Origin: Chitinophaga sancti
GTDB lineage: Bacteria; Bacteroidota; Bacteroidia; Chitinophagales; Chitinophagaceae
Assembly: GCF_034424315.1 (NCBI RefSeq)
Contig: NZ_CP139972.1
Span: forward strand, 7,386,501 to 7,450,500
Reading direction: 5' to 3'
Length of the DNA stretch: 64,000 nt
In this document: piece by piece, positions 44,397 through 53,071 of the stretch
Layout of the letters: each line of letters opens with the position of its first letter
Numbering within the stretch: position 1 is the stretch's first letter
Program-made: the position numbers and the translations under genes
Notes under the pieces: generated by a model
What the model saw: the letters and a program-made list of their open reading frames with translations, nothing else
Told to the model about the DNA's origin: nothing
Database searches by the model: none

Positions 44397-46873
44397 TCGG
44401 CAGCTTTTTTTTGTTCTCTGAGATGATCGAATTTTATAGTCGGATCTTTTTCGCCAGGGGCGTTTACGAAGTGATTAAATCGTTTGCGCAGTTCAGGATT
44501 GTCAACTACTTCTTTCCATTCGCATTTATACCTGTCTACGAGTGATTGCATTTCTGCTTCCAGTTGACCAGCAATACCCAGACTATCGTTCACCACTACA
44601 TTACGGAGGTAAGTGATGCCGCCATCCAGTTTGTTGAGCCAGGTAGCAGTACGGGTGAGCGGATCAGCGGTTTTGATATAGAACATCAGGAAGCGGTCTA
44701 TATAGCGGATGCAGGTTTCACTATCCAGGTCCGAAGCGAGGAGGATAGCGTGCTGTGGCTTGGAACCGCCATTACCACCTACATACAGGTTCCAGCCTTT
44801 TTCGGTGGCGATGATGCCGAAGTCTTTGCTCTGGGCTTCTGCACATTCACGGATACAACCTGATACGGCAGACTTGATCTTGTGAGGTGCCCGCAAACCA
44901 CGGTAACGTTCTTCGATCTGAATGGCAAAGCTTACACTGTCGTGCAGGCCAAAACGGCACCAGGTAGAGCCTACACAACTCTTCACGGTGCGGAGTGCTT
45001 TACCATAGGCATGGCCGCTTTCGAAGCCCGCAGCGATTAACTCTTCCCAGATGGAAGGCAGATCGCTGAGGTGAGCTCCGAAAAGGTCTATACGCTGACC
45101 ACCTGTTATTTTGGTGTAGAGATTGTATTTAAGGGCCACCTGTGCGATGACCAGTAATCTGGCAGGGGTGATTTCGCCACCGGGAATGCGGGGTACTACG
45201 GAATAGGTACCACCTTTCTGGATATTGGCGAGGAAGCGGTCGTTGGAATCCTGTACGGTGTCATTGCCTTTGTCGAGAATGAGTTCATTCCAGAGGCTGG
45301 CGAGGATGGAGGCGACTACAGGTTTGCAGGTTTCGCAGCCATCGCCGTGACCGTAGGTATCCAGTACTTCGTCGAAAGTGTAGAGCTGCTTTACTTTGAT
45401 CAGGTCATATAATTCCTGGCGGGAATAATGGAAGTGTTCACAGAGCACATTGCGGATGTATTTGCCCTGTGCTTTCATGGTAGAGGTGATCAGGTCTTTG
45501 ACCATGGGTACACAACCTCCGCAGCAGGTGCCGGCTTTAGTACATTTCTTAACATCATTGAGGCTTTCATGACCAGCTTCCACTGCCTGGCAGATGGCGG
45601 CTTTGGTCACGCTTTCGCAGCTACAGATGATGGCATCGTCCGGCAAACCTAATACGCCAGGGCCGGCTTCAGTAGCACCGCCGCGTGCGCCGAGCAGTAC
45701 ATCTTCGGGATTGGGTGGCAGTACAACTTTGTTTTTGGCGGTTTGCAGGAGCATGTTATAGGCTTCTGCTTCGCCAACGAGGATACCACCTATTAATGTT
45801 TTACCATCGTCGGAGACATTGATACGTTTGTAAATGCCTTTCATGGTGTCTTCATATACAATAGGACGGCCGGTGAAAGGATCGCCGAAGCTGGCAACGT
45901 CTACGCCGATGAGTTTGAGTTTGGTGCTCATGTCGTAGCCGGTAAAAGATTTGTGGCCACCGGTAAGGTTGGTGGCTACAACTTCGGCCATTTCGTAACC
46001 GGGGGCTACCAGGCCATAGACCATACCATTATGCAGGGCACATTCACCGATTGCAAAGATGGCAGGGTCGGTGGTTTGCAACTGGTCGCCTACTACGATT
46101 CCTCCCCTGTGGCCGGTATCCAGTCCGCAGAGTTTTGCGAGTTCATCCCTGGGTTTGATCCCAGCGGAGATCACCAGCATATCTGCTTCAAGAATGGAAT
46201 CGTCGGCAAACTGTAATCCTGTGATGGTGTCTTCACCTAATATAATAGAGGTGTTCTTATTAGTATGGATTTCGAGGCCCAGTTGGTTGAGTTTGGACTG
46301 AAGGATGCGGGAACCTGCATCATCAATCTGGCGGGGCATGAGCCGGGGTGCAAATTCGATGACGTGGGTATCCGGAATACCGAGGTCCAGCATGGCTTTG
46401 GCAGCTTCCAGGCCCAGGAGGCCTCCGCCTATAACTACGCCGCGTTTTGCTTTGGGCGCAAAGTCGCGCATGAGTTCCAGGTCTTCGATGGTGCGGTAAA
46501 TGAATACGCCTTTTTTGTCAACCCCTGGAATGGGGGGAACAAAAGCGGCTGAACCTGTGGCGAATATGAGATAATCATAAGATTCGTTGATACCTTTGTA
46601 GGAATGCACGGTCTTATTTTCACGGTCGATTTGTTGAACAGGATCTCCCAGGTGCAGGCGGATATTATTATCGCTGTACCAGGAGGAGGGGGCGAGCAGG
46701 AGATCATCTGCCGTTTTGCCGGCAAAAAACTCGCTTAGATGCACCCGGTCGTAGGCGGGGCGGGGCTCTTCGCCAAATATCGTGATCTGAGGTGGTGTTG
46801 AGTGTGTCTTTGAGAGGAATTTCTCACAAAACTTGTAGCTCACCATTCCGTTGCCAATGATTACTATTTTCAT
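44387..46873 (-). CDS. nirB: NAD(P)H nitrite reductase large subunit
   Basis: The protein has 828 residues, a normal length. The N-terminal FAD/NAD domain shows IVIIGNGMVSYKFCEKFL and VIGGGLLGLEAAKAMLDLGI. Two BFD-type [2Fe-2S] segments follow (CSCESVTKAAICQAVEAG with CTKAGTCCGGC, and GDGCETCKPVV). The C-terminal siroheme/[4Fe-4S] site has SCVGSTWCRFG and GCIRECAEAQ, the C-x5-C and C-x3-C pairs. It reduces nitrite to ammonium by six electrons. Siroheme is supplied through the divergent cobA/sumT gene. It is the first gene of the minus-strand nitrate operon, with a 182-bp divergent control region. Confidence 0.96.
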   Translation of the reverse strand: MKIVIIGNGMVSYKFCEKFLSKTHSTPPQITIFGEEPRPAYDRVHLSEFFAGKTADDLLLAPSSWYSDNNIRLHLGDPVQQIDRENKTVHSYKGINESYDYLIFATGSAAFVPPIPGVDKKGVFIYRTIEDLELMRDFAPKAKRGVVIGGGLLGLEAAKAMLDLGIPDTHVIEFAPRLMPRQIDDAGSRILQSKLNQLGLEIHTNKNTSIILGEDTITGLQFADDSILEADMLVISAGIKPRDELAKLCGLDTGHRGGIVVGDQLQTTDPAIFAIGECALHNGMVYGLVAPGYEMAEVVATNLTGGHKSFTGYDMSTKLKLIGVDVASFGDPFTGRPIVYEDTMKGIYKRINVSDDGKTLIGGILVGEAEAYNMLLQTAKNKVVLPPNPEDVLLGARGGATEAGPGVLGLPDDAIICSCESVTKAAICQAVEAGHESLNDVKKCTKAGTCCGGCVPMVKDLITSTMKAQGKYIRNVLCEHFHYSRQELYDLIKVKQLYTFDEVLDTYGHGDGCETCKPVVASILASLWNELILDKGNDTVQDSNDRFLANIQKGGTYSVVPRIPGGEITPARLLVIAQVALKYNLYTKITGGQRIDLFGAHLSDLPSIWEELIAAGFESGHAYGKALRTVKSCVGSTWCRFGLHDSVSFAIQIEERYRGLRAPHKIKSAVSGCIRECAEAQSKDFGIIATEKGWNLYVGGNGGSKPQHAILLASDLDSETCIRYIDRFLMFYIKTADPLTRTATWLNKLDGGITYLRNVVVNDSLGIAGQLEAEMQSLVDRYKCEWKEVVDNPELRKRFNHFVNAPGEKDPTIKFDHLREQKKAAEWK

Positions 46874-46960
46874 GGTTGATAAGAAGCAGAAGGTTATTTA
46901 TTATGAAATAGTTAATATGATAACTTTTTCGGTACTGACTATTAAAATAATTCCGTTATC

Positions 46961-46976
46961 TGTGATTTATGTCATG
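46961..46976. promoter_or_regulatory. Crp/Fnr-like palindrome, nirB-proximal
   Basis: TGTGA-N6-TCATG fits the general Crp/Fnr pattern TGTGA-N6-TCACA with one half-site change. Its centre is about 95 bp upstream of the nirB start. A Crp/Fnr-family gene lies 0.8 kb away in the divergent operon. Binding is inferred. Confidence 0.55.
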
Positions 46977-47013
46977 AAAATAAGAAGAATGAATGTATTT
47001 TTATAGTGATTGT

Positions 47014-47029
47014 TATGATTTATATCACA
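47014..47029. promoter_or_regulatory. Crp/Fnr-like palindrome, cobA-proximal
   Basis: TATGA-N6-TCACA is the mirror-like partner of the site at 46961. The centres are 53 bp apart, close to five helical turns, so both sites face the same side of the DNA. This one is centred about 35 bp before the cobA ATG. The rest of the 46874-47055 gap is AT-rich and shows no clear TAnnTTTG element. Confidence 0.55.
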
Positions 47030-47055
47030 TATAATTATTTGTAATATTAAAGAGT

Positions 47056-47820
47056 ATGGCAAAATTATCCCTTGTAGGTGCTGGGCCGGGTGATCCGGAG
47101 CTGATTACGCTGAAGGCCATTAATGTTTTAAAAAGGGCAGATGTAATTCTTTATGATGCGTTGGTAAATGAAGAATTGCTGAGTTATGCAAAGCCGGCGG
47201 CGGTATTGCAGTTTGTGGGCAAGCGGTATGGATGTCATTCCCTGTCACAGCAGGAGATCAACCATCTGATAGTGGAATATGCTTATAGTCATGGGCATGT
47301 GGTAAGGCTGAAGGGGGGAGATCCGTTTGTATTTGGCCGTGCCGGGGAAGAGATTGCAGCGGCGAATGCTGCGGGGATACAGGTGGAGGTGATTCCGGGT
47401 ATTTCCAGTGCCCTGGCGGCAGCGGAGTCCCAGATGATACCGCTTACCAGCAGGGGGGTAACTGAAAGTTTCTGGGTAACAACGGGTACTACGCTCACGG
47501 GTGATATATCAGGAGATATTGAGCTGGCGGCCCGGTCTACGGCGACTGTTATTATATTGATGGCCATGAGTAAACTGGAGGCGATTATGGAGATCTTTAC
47601 CGAGCATGGTAAAAAGGATCTGCCGGTGGCTATCATCCAGGAGGCGACTACGGGCAGGGATAAAATGGTTGTCGGTACAGTAACTGATATCTATTATAAG
47701 GCTCAACATGAAGGAATGGCAAATCCTGCTGTGATTGTAGTGGGAGAAGTAGTACGTTTGCGTAATATAGCTGCCGAAGTGCAGGCATTGATCAAAAAGA
47801 AGAACAATGAAGAAAGATAA
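47056..47820 (+). CDS. cobA: Uroporphyrinogen-III C-methyltransferase
   Basis: The protein has 254 residues, a stand-alone SUMT. The SAM-binding glycine motif VGAGPGDPELITLKA is at residues 7-21. VVRLKGGDPFVFGRAGEEIA, EVIPGISSALAAAESQMIPL and LTSRGVTESFWVTTGTTL are diagnostic. It methylates uroporphyrinogen III twice to precorrin-2, the precursor of siroheme, which NirB needs. No dehydrogenase/ferrochelatase domain (as in CysG) is attached, so those steps are coded elsewhere. It diverges from nirB and its last 14 bp overlap the Crp/Fnr gene, so cofactor supply and regulator are expressed together. Confidence 0.94.
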   Translation: MAKLSLVGAGPGDPELITLKAINVLKRADVILYDALVNEELLSYAKPAAVLQFVGKRYGCHSLSQQEINHLIVEYAYSHGHVVRLKGGDPFVFGRAGEEIAAANAAGIQVEVIPGISSALAAAESQMIPLTSRGVTESFWVTTGTTLTGDISGDIELAARSTATVIILMAMSKLEAIMEIFTEHGKKDLPVAIIQEATTGRDKMVVGTVTDIYYKAQHEGMANPAVIVVGEVVRLRNIAAEVQALIKKKNNEER

Positions 47821-48496
47821 ATCGGGTTGTAATTTAAGCACCTGTATGTTCTGCCGGCTTTGTGTACCTGAATGGACACCTGCTATACAGGCGCACAAGC
47901 AAACTTATACTGTTAAAAAAGGCGGGTTGTTATTTAAGGAGGGAGATCCTGTACAGGGAATTTTCTTTTTATATAGTGGATCCGTGAAAGTGCATAAGCA
48001 CTGGGGAGAGGAAAAGGAATTGATTGTACGTTTTGCCCGTAGGGGAGACATTGTCGGGCATAGGGGGGTCGGTACCACTCAATTTTATCCCGTATCAGCT
48101 ACTGCTTTGGAGGCTGTGGAAGTTTGTTTTATTCCCCTTGATTTTTTCCAGGTCACACTGAAGGTGAACCATGATTTCCTGTATGCCATGATGCTTTTCT
48201 ATGCTACTGAACTACAGGAATCAGAAGAGAAGATGCGGAACCTGGTAAACATGCCGGTGAAGGGTAGGGTGGCTTACGCTTTATTATTACTGGCTGAGAA
48301 GTTTGGGCAGGATGCTGAGGGAAATATAGACCTGATACTAAGCAGGCAGGACCTGGCTTCTTATACAGGAACGACGTATGAAACCGCCTTCAGGGTGATG
48401 AGTGAGCTGATCCAGGAGCAGGCCATCGCTGTATCCGGCAAGAGTATAGCTGTGACAGATACAGCGAAGCTGCAGGTATATTCCCGCTTACAATAG
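47807..48496 (+). CDS. Crp/Fnr-family regulator with N-terminal Cys cluster
   Basis: The protein has 229 residues. An N-terminal Cys cluster (C8, C13, C16, C19 in GCNLSTCMFCRLC) precedes a cyclic-nucleotide-binding fold (KKGGLLFKEGDPVQGIFFLY, then VRFARRGDIVGHRG). A C-terminal winged helix follows, with the recognition segment LSRQDLASYTGTTYETAFRV. The Cys spacing differs from E. coli FNR, but four cysteines near the N-terminus could hold an iron-sulfur cluster and sense oxygen or NO. It overlaps cobA by 14 bp and is the natural candidate to bind the two palindromes between nirB and cobA. Its 3' end overlaps a convergent regulator gene by 9 bp. Confidence 0.88.
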   Translation: MKKDKSGCNLSTCMFCRLCVPEWTPAIQAHKQTYTVKKGGLLFKEGDPVQGIFFLYSGSVKVHKHWGEEKELIVRFARRGDIVGHRGVGTTQFYPVSATALEAVEVCFIPLDFFQVTLKVNHDFLYAMMLFYATELQESEEKMRNLVNMPVKGRVAYALLLLAEKFGQDAEGNIDLILSRQDLASYTGTTYETAFRVMSELIQEQAIAVSGKSIAVTDTAKLQVYSRLQ

Positions 48497-49114
48497 TTTG
48501 TATTCAGCCGCGAGTTTTACAACCGAAGTCGTATTGTTCACACCAAACTTTTCCATCAGGTTCTTACGATGGCTTTCTACTGTATGGGTACTGATAAATA
48601 ATTGTTCTGCTATCTGGATAGTGGTCAGGCCTTTGCCTATGAGCTGGAGGATTTCCTTTTCGCGGCGGGTAATGCGCGGGATGGCTTTTAGCATGTCCTG
48701 GTCAGCGCTTTTCAGTGCTTCGCGGGTACTGGTACAAAGGTATTCTTCTCCATCCATCACGGTATTGATGGCTTTGATGATTTCATTGCCCAGGGCATTT
48801 TTCAATACATAGCCACTTGCACCGTTTTGGAGCATACTGTGAATAACAGGTTGCTCATCGTGCACACTGAGGGCGATGATCTTGATATCTTCGTACTTCT
48901 TTTTAATCTCTGTGGTCAGGTTTATGCCACTTACATCCGGAAGGTTCACATCCATGAGGATGACATCCGGGTGATCTTTTTCTTCCAATGCCTGTAGTAC
49001 GCTTTTACCATTGCCATAATCCCCGATCACATCAATGGTCAGGTCAGTACGCAGTATGTTCTTCAGTCCTTCCACCATAATGGGGTGGTCTTCAACAACT
49101 ATAACCTTTATCAT
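48488..49114 (-). CDS. NarL/FixJ-family response regulator
   Basis: The protein has 208 residues. The receiver has Glu8/Asp9, phosphoacceptor Asp55 (ILMDVNLPDVSG) and Lys105 (GYVLKNALG). The LuxR-type HTH is near the end: ITRREKEILQLIGKGLTTIQ, then TVESHRKNLMEKFGVNNTTS. It is normal in length, unlike the regulator at 6748. The gene starts 4 bp inside the histidine kinase stop (ATGA) on the same strand, so they form a cognate pair. Its neighbours are the nitrate genes, so a nitrate-responsive role like NarL is possible but not shown. Confidence 0.93.
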   Translation of the reverse strand: MIKVIVVEDHPIMVEGLKNILRTDLTIDVIGDYGNGKSVLQALEEKDHPDVILMDVNLPDVSGINLTTEIKKKYEDIKIIALSVHDEQPVIHSMLQNGASGYVLKNALGNEIIKAINTVMDGEEYLCTSTREALKSADQDMLKAIPRITRREKEILQLIGKGLTTIQIAEQLFISTHTVESHRKNLMEKFGVNNTTSVVKLAAEYKLL

Positions 49115-51156
49115 GCATCATTTTTTTCGCTTGTTGCACATTCGATTGTGATGGTGGTTCCTGTTCCTATTTCTGATTGAATTTCCATTTTTCCACCGAG
49201 GAAGTCTACACGGGCCTGGATATTGGCGAGGCCGGCGCCTTTTAATTTATTTCCCTGCGTGGTATCAAAGCCTGCTCCATCATCTTCTATCGTCAGGAAG
49301 ATGGTGTTGTCTGTTTGCTGCAGCAGTACAAGGATCTGGGAGGCATTTGCATGCTTGATAGCATTGTTGACAAGCTCCTGCATAATTCTGTACAGTACTA
49401 CCTGGCGGGTATGTTTCATACTGTCTGTATGGAAATTGTATACCTGGCAGACGATATTATTTACGCCGGTTTTTTTGAGGCCACGGCAGTATTCTACGGT
49501 TGCTTCACCCAGTCCGTATTTAATCAGGATTTCAGGCATCATGCTGCGGGCTATACGGCGCAGTTCATCCATGGCGCCATCCAGTCGCTGGAGTGTATTA
49601 TTTACTTTATCGTGCTTGATCTCGATATCATCTATGGTAGGGATCGTAGATAGCTCAAGTTTGATACCAGATAATAATCCTCCCAGTCCATCGTGCAGAT
49701 CTCTGGCCAGGCGGGTACGTTCCTGTTCCTGTCCTTCCAGCATTGCACTCAAGAGGGAGATGTGATGTTCCTGGCGGATGCGGTCTACTTCGAACTGGTG
49801 CAGTTGTTCCTGTTGTGTGAGCAGTTTGCGTCCGTTGCGGTAAAAGAGATAACTCAATCCTGCTACGACCAGCAATGAGATCATTATCACGATCATCAGG
49901 GAAATCAGCAACCTGTTTTTCTGCAGGGCAAATTCCTGTCTTTCGTTTTCATGTTGCAGTTGCAGGATGCGTCTTTCTTTTTCAGAGGTCTGGAACTGGG
50001 TTTCCAGTTCGTGCAGTTTGGCGGTCACTTCCTGTTCCTGCATGCTGTCGGCAAGGGTAATATATTGTCTCAGGAAGCGGTATCCCTGATCTGAATTACT
50101 TTGTTTGTAGGCGATATCGGCCATGAGGTCCAGTGCTGGCATGTGCAGGGGATAATCCCTGAGAGAGGATGCCAGTGCTGTATATTCGTTCATAAATGAC
50201 ATGGCTATATCATACTGGCCAAGTCGGTTATGCAATTTTGCCAGGGAATAGAGGTTCTGACAGATGGTGGTGTTATCCTGGTAGCGGCGGGCGATAGACA
50301 ATCCACTGTTGAACATGGTGGTGGCATGTACATACATCTGGTGTTTCTGATCCAGCTGCCCCTGGTAGTCGAACCAGGAAGCCCAGAGGTTGGAAGAGTC
50401 TCCCGGCATGGAGTCCAGTTTCTTTTTGGCATCGGAGAGGTGCTGCTGCATTTGCTGCAGGCTATCGAGGTAGAACATACAGCTGGACAGGTTCAGGTGC
50501 CGGCTGATGATGTCGTCTGTGAACACTGCGGAGTCGGCATATGTTTCCAGGCTCTTATTATAATATGTAGTGGCAGTTTTGTATTGTGCCTTATTAAAGA
50601 AGATGTCTCCCAGGCTCTGGTAGGTGGATCCCAGTATTTTGGGCTCATTGAGTTGTTCGATAATGGGGATAGCATTCAGGTATTCTTCTACCTGTAGCTG
50701 GGTATAGCCTTTGTCGCCCATGACCGTGGCGATATTAATCCGTGTCATGGCCATGAGCTTGCGGCTTTCCCTGGCCGTATCCTTTTTAAGGGCCTCTTTT
50801 GCCAGGATCAGGTACTTTTCTGCTTCCTGGGGATCACGGTAGGTTCGGTACCATTCACCCAGGGCAAGATGAGCACTGGCGATTCCGAGTTTGTTATCCC
50901 GTTTTTCTTCCAGTTTAAGTGCCTGTTGTATGTAAGAGAAGGCTAAAGCGCTGTCGGTGGTCTGCAATTTTTTTGCAAGCCGGAGAAATAATTCCACCCT
51001 TGAAGCTTCGTCGGGAACCCTTCGGATAGCGTTTTGAAGGCTATCCAGGTAGGTCGGTTTGGACCTGGAGCAGCTGGTGAAGAATGTGCTGTTTGCAATT
51101 AACAGCATGATAATGAGTATGCTTAATACCCGCTTGTAAGTAAATAATGTTCCCAT
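49111..51156 (-). CDS. TPR-containing sensor histidine kinase (HisKA_3)
   Basis: The protein has 681 residues. The N-terminus is a lipoprotein-like or anchor signal (VLSILIIMLLIANSTFFTSC). About 360 residues of tetratricopeptide-like helical repeats follow (AFSYIQQALKLEEKRDNKLG, ATTYYNKSLETYADSAVF). A membrane helix (LISLMIVIMISLLVVAGLSY) and a coiled coil come next. The HisKA_3 dimerisation domain has His488 in RLARDLHDGLGGLLSGIK. The ATPase domain shows MQELVNNAIKHANAS, IEDDGAGFD and GAGLANIQARV. Periplasmic TPR input with a cytosolic kinase is a common Bacteroidota layout. It is coupled to the downstream LuxR-type regulator by a 4-bp overlap. Ligand unknown. Confidence 0.92.
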   Translation of the reverse strand: MGTLFTYKRVLSILIIMLLIANSTFFTSCSRSKPTYLDSLQNAIRRVPDEASRVELFLRLAKKLQTTDSALAFSYIQQALKLEEKRDNKLGIASAHLALGEWYRTYRDPQEAEKYLILAKEALKKDTARESRKLMAMTRINIATVMGDKGYTQLQVEEYLNAIPIIEQLNEPKILGSTYQSLGDIFFNKAQYKTATTYYNKSLETYADSAVFTDDIISRHLNLSSCMFYLDSLQQMQQHLSDAKKKLDSMPGDSSNLWASWFDYQGQLDQKHQMYVHATTMFNSGLSIARRYQDNTTICQNLYSLAKLHNRLGQYDIAMSFMNEYTALASSLRDYPLHMPALDLMADIAYKQSNSDQGYRFLRQYITLADSMQEQEVTAKLHELETQFQTSEKERRILQLQHENERQEFALQKNRLLISLMIVIMISLLVVAGLSYLFYRNGRKLLTQQEQLHQFEVDRIRQEHHISLLSAMLEGQEQERTRLARDLHDGLGGLLSGIKLELSTIPTIDDIEIKHDKVNNTLQRLDGAMDELRRIARSMMPEILIKYGLGEATVEYCRGLKKTGVNNIVCQVYNFHTDSMKHTRQVVLYRIMQELVNNAIKHANASQILVLLQQTDNTIFLTIEDDGAGFDTTQGNKLKGAGLANIQARVDFLGGKMEIQSEIGTGTTITIECATSEKNDA

Positions 51157-51250
51157 CCGGATGGAAATATATAAAAATTTTTATAAATATAGCTACTTGG
51201 TTGAGATAATTGGATTTAGATTGTTTTTAATATGATCAGGGAAGAAAACC

Positions 51251-51284
51251 CCTGTTTTCCGGGATTTTTTTCCGGGAGAACAGG
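51251..51284. repeat. Imperfect inverted repeat before a small transcription unit
   Basis: CCTGTTTTCC (51251-51260) pairs with GGAGAACAGG (51275-51284), nine Watson-Crick pairs and one G-U. GG and CC inside can extend the stem around a T-rich loop. It lies between the kinase start and a -7-like element, so it may be an operator or a hairpin of a divergent transcript. Confidence 0.5.
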
Positions 51285-51287
51285 CTG

Positions 51288-51295
51288 TACTTTTG
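51288..51295 (+). promoter_or_regulatory. Possible -7 element (TACTTTTG)
   Basis: TACTTTTG matches TAnnTTTG. It ends 2 bp before an ATG (51298) and about 120 bp before a strong terminator, so it could drive a short RNA or a nearly leaderless small ORF. No matching -33 element is obvious. Confidence 0.45.
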
Positions 51296-51297
51296 TG

Positions 51298-51456
51298 ATG
51301 TCGAAAGGGAAATGTGAAAATGAAGATAAGCCGGAAGGCTACAACAATGACGATATACTAATCAAAAATATTCACGAGGCCATAGATTTTATTGAACAAA
51401 CCCCAGAGATGACAAGGCAGCGGGATTCGTACACCCGCTGCCTGTATTTATTTTAA
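51298..51456 (+). CDS. Small ORF (52 aa) or small RNA candidate
   Basis: A 52-residue reading frame starts MSKGKCENEDKPEGYNNDDI and continues with IHEAIDFIEQTPEMTRQ; it is hydrophilic and acidic. An upstream start at 51232 would add 22 unconvincing residues. The last 14 codons run through a perfect terminator hairpin (51415-51443), so the reading frame may be accidental and the unit may be a small RNA of about 150 nt. No family recognised. Low confidence as protein-coding. Confidence 0.35.
   Translation: MSKGKCENEDKPEGYNNDDILIKNIHEAIDFIEQTPEMTRQRDSYTRCLYLF
51415..51454 (+). terminator. Strong rho-independent terminator
   Basis: AGGCAGCGGG (51415-51424) and CCCGCTGCCT (51434-51443) form a perfect 10-bp GC-rich stem with a 9-base loop. 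The tail GTATTTATTTT follows. It ends the short unit that begins near 51296. Confidence 0.85.
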
Positions 51457-51536
51457 AACGATCTTCTCTTTATATTATTGTTTCCACAACCATTTTATAT
51501 TTCATATTCTGAGCTGACCAAAGGACCTGTTACACA

Positions 51537-51962
51537 TTAGTGTTGATAGTGTCCTGTTTTTATTTCAGGATTATAGCCCACAAAGAAGGCAAGCCAGATG
51601 GTTCGGGAAATACGCATGATGGGTGGCTGCAGGAGAACGAGCAGGACTGCGTTGATGCCAATCCACCAGAATATTCTGTTGTCATCAAGTGAGAAACCGA
51701 TCAGCACATACCAGGCTACGAAGGTGGCCACACTAAATGCCACGGTGAGCGCATAACTTACATAGCCTGTACCAAAGTAGAACCCGATTTCCCTTTGCAG
51801 ATCTTCTCCACATACGGGGCATTTCTCGTTCATTTCTGTAAAATGCTTCAGGTTATAGGCATTGTCTGTCTTAAAAAGTTTTCCTTTACGGCAGGCGGGA
51901 CATCTGTTTTTCCAGATACTAAGGAAGAAGTTGGGCCGTTTTTCGATTTTTTCTGCACACAT
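51537..51962 (-). CDS. DUF983 family membrane protein
   Basis: The protein has 141 residues. Two zinc-ribbon-like Cys pairs (RCPACRKGKLF and KCPVCGEDLQREIG) precede two or three hydrophobic segments (YVSYALTVAFSVATFVAWYV, GINAVLLVLLQPPIMRISRT). This arrangement matches DUF983, a widespread uncharacterised family. It lies 2 bp after the AraC-type gene on the same strand, so the two form a small operon. Function unknown. Confidence 0.87.
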   Translation of the reverse strand: MCAEKIEKRPNFFLSIWKNRCPACRKGKLFKTDNAYNLKHFTEMNEKCPVCGEDLQREIGFYFGTGYVSYALTVAFSVATFVAWYVLIGFSLDDNRIFWWIGINAVLLVLLQPPIMRISRTIWLAFFVGYNPEIKTGHYQH

Positions 51963-51964
51963 AG

Positions 51965-52849
51965 TTATTGAGTAATAAATTTCTTTCTGAATTCTTCGGG
52001 TGTGATCCCCTCATAATTTCTGAAGAAACGGGTGAAGTAAGAGTTGTCCTTAAAATTAAGATCGTACGCGATTTCGAGAATGCTCATATCTGCATTGGTA
52101 AGCAGTCGTTTAGCTTCCAGCAGGATCCTGTCACGGATCACGTCGCCGGCTGTTTTGCCCAGCAATTCCCTGCACAATGCATTGAGATGATTGGGTGTTA
52201 TGTACAGCAAAGCGGCATAATCTTTCGGCAGTCTTTTACTACGAAAATACTGATTGATAAGCTGTTGGAAGTTGCGAAGCTGCATGGAAGTATGTCCTGT
52301 CAGGGCCGCGGTTCCCGGTCTGGTGGTATGTCGTTCTACAGTGATGAAGAGCTCCAGCAACCGCAGGCAGATCATGTCCAGGTTAAGCTGAGGATGCTGG
52401 TTTGCTTCCCGTAACAGTCTTTCGAACAGTTCGGTGACTTCCGGATAAATGTAAGCCGGTAGCTGGCAAACGGATTGCTGGCTGTTGCCACTGAAGAAAC
52501 TGAACTGATCCAGGTAATTAGGATTGAGCAGGAAGGATCGGAAGAAGTCGGCGGCGAAGTGAATAATATATCCGTCGGTACGGCTTGTAAAATCCCAGCT
52601 GTGAACCTGGCCTGGAGCCATAAAGTAGACCTGGAAGGGTTGTACATCGAATTTGACAAAGTCGATGGTGTGGGATCCGCTACCTTTTGTGAACATCACC
52701 AGGTGATAGAAACCATGCCTGTGCGGATGATGCCTTGCCTGGTAGTGTTTGTCGAGGTATCCGGCAAAGTCTTCTACCATCAGGTGCAACGGTTGCCCGT
52801 TCTTGTCTATGGTACAGACATCGTAGACCGGTATTGTAGCGCGAGCCAT
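51965..52849 (-). CDS. AraC-family transcriptional regulator
   Basis: The protein has 294 residues. The N-terminal half is a cupin-like sensor domain (HHPHRHGFYHLVMFTKGSGS, YFMAPGQVHSWDF). The C-terminal ~100 residues form the double HTH: SKRLPKDYAALLYITPNHLN, then SILEIAYDLNFKDNSYFTRF and YEGITPEEFRKKF. Such proteins bind a small ligand and control nearby or distant genes. It is followed by the DUF983 gene with a 2-bp gap. A 222-bp gap separates it from the divergent AsmA-like gene. Ligand and targets are unknown. Confidence 0.92.
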   Translation of the reverse strand: MARATIPVYDVCTIDKNGQPLHLMVEDFAGYLDKHYQARHHPHRHGFYHLVMFTKGSGSHTIDFVKFDVQPFQVYFMAPGQVHSWDFTSRTDGYIIHFAADFFRSFLLNPNYLDQFSFFSGNSQQSVCQLPAYIYPEVTELFERLLREANQHPQLNLDMICLRLLELFITVERHTTRPGTAALTGHTSMQLRNFQQLINQYFRSKRLPKDYAALLYITPNHLNALCRELLGKTAGDVIRDRILLEAKRLLTNADMSILEIAYDLNFKDNSYFTRFFRNYEGITPEEFRKKFITQ

Positions 52850-53017
52850 TGTGCGATTGTTATTGATTGTACAAAATTACCGGATTTTATGAGTATCTGG
52901 TGGTATAATAAGGGGGTAATATGGTACTTTTTACTGATTCGGTAAATAGTAGGGGTAATTAGCCCTGGGAAGCGTCATATATACATATAAAATATTTTTA
53001 TTTTATAGGGTTCTGGT

Positions 53018-53025
53018 TAATTTTG
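53018..53025 (+). promoter_or_regulatory. Possible -7 element (TAATTTTG)
   Basis: TAATTTTG matches TAnnTTTG and lies 46 bp before the ATG of the AsmA-like gene, downstream of a T-rich stretch. A proper TTTG -33 box is not seen at the expected spacing. Confidence 0.5.
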
Positions 53026-53071
53026 CGGAATTCAATTATATAAGTCTCAACCTACATCATTAAAAAGAAGC

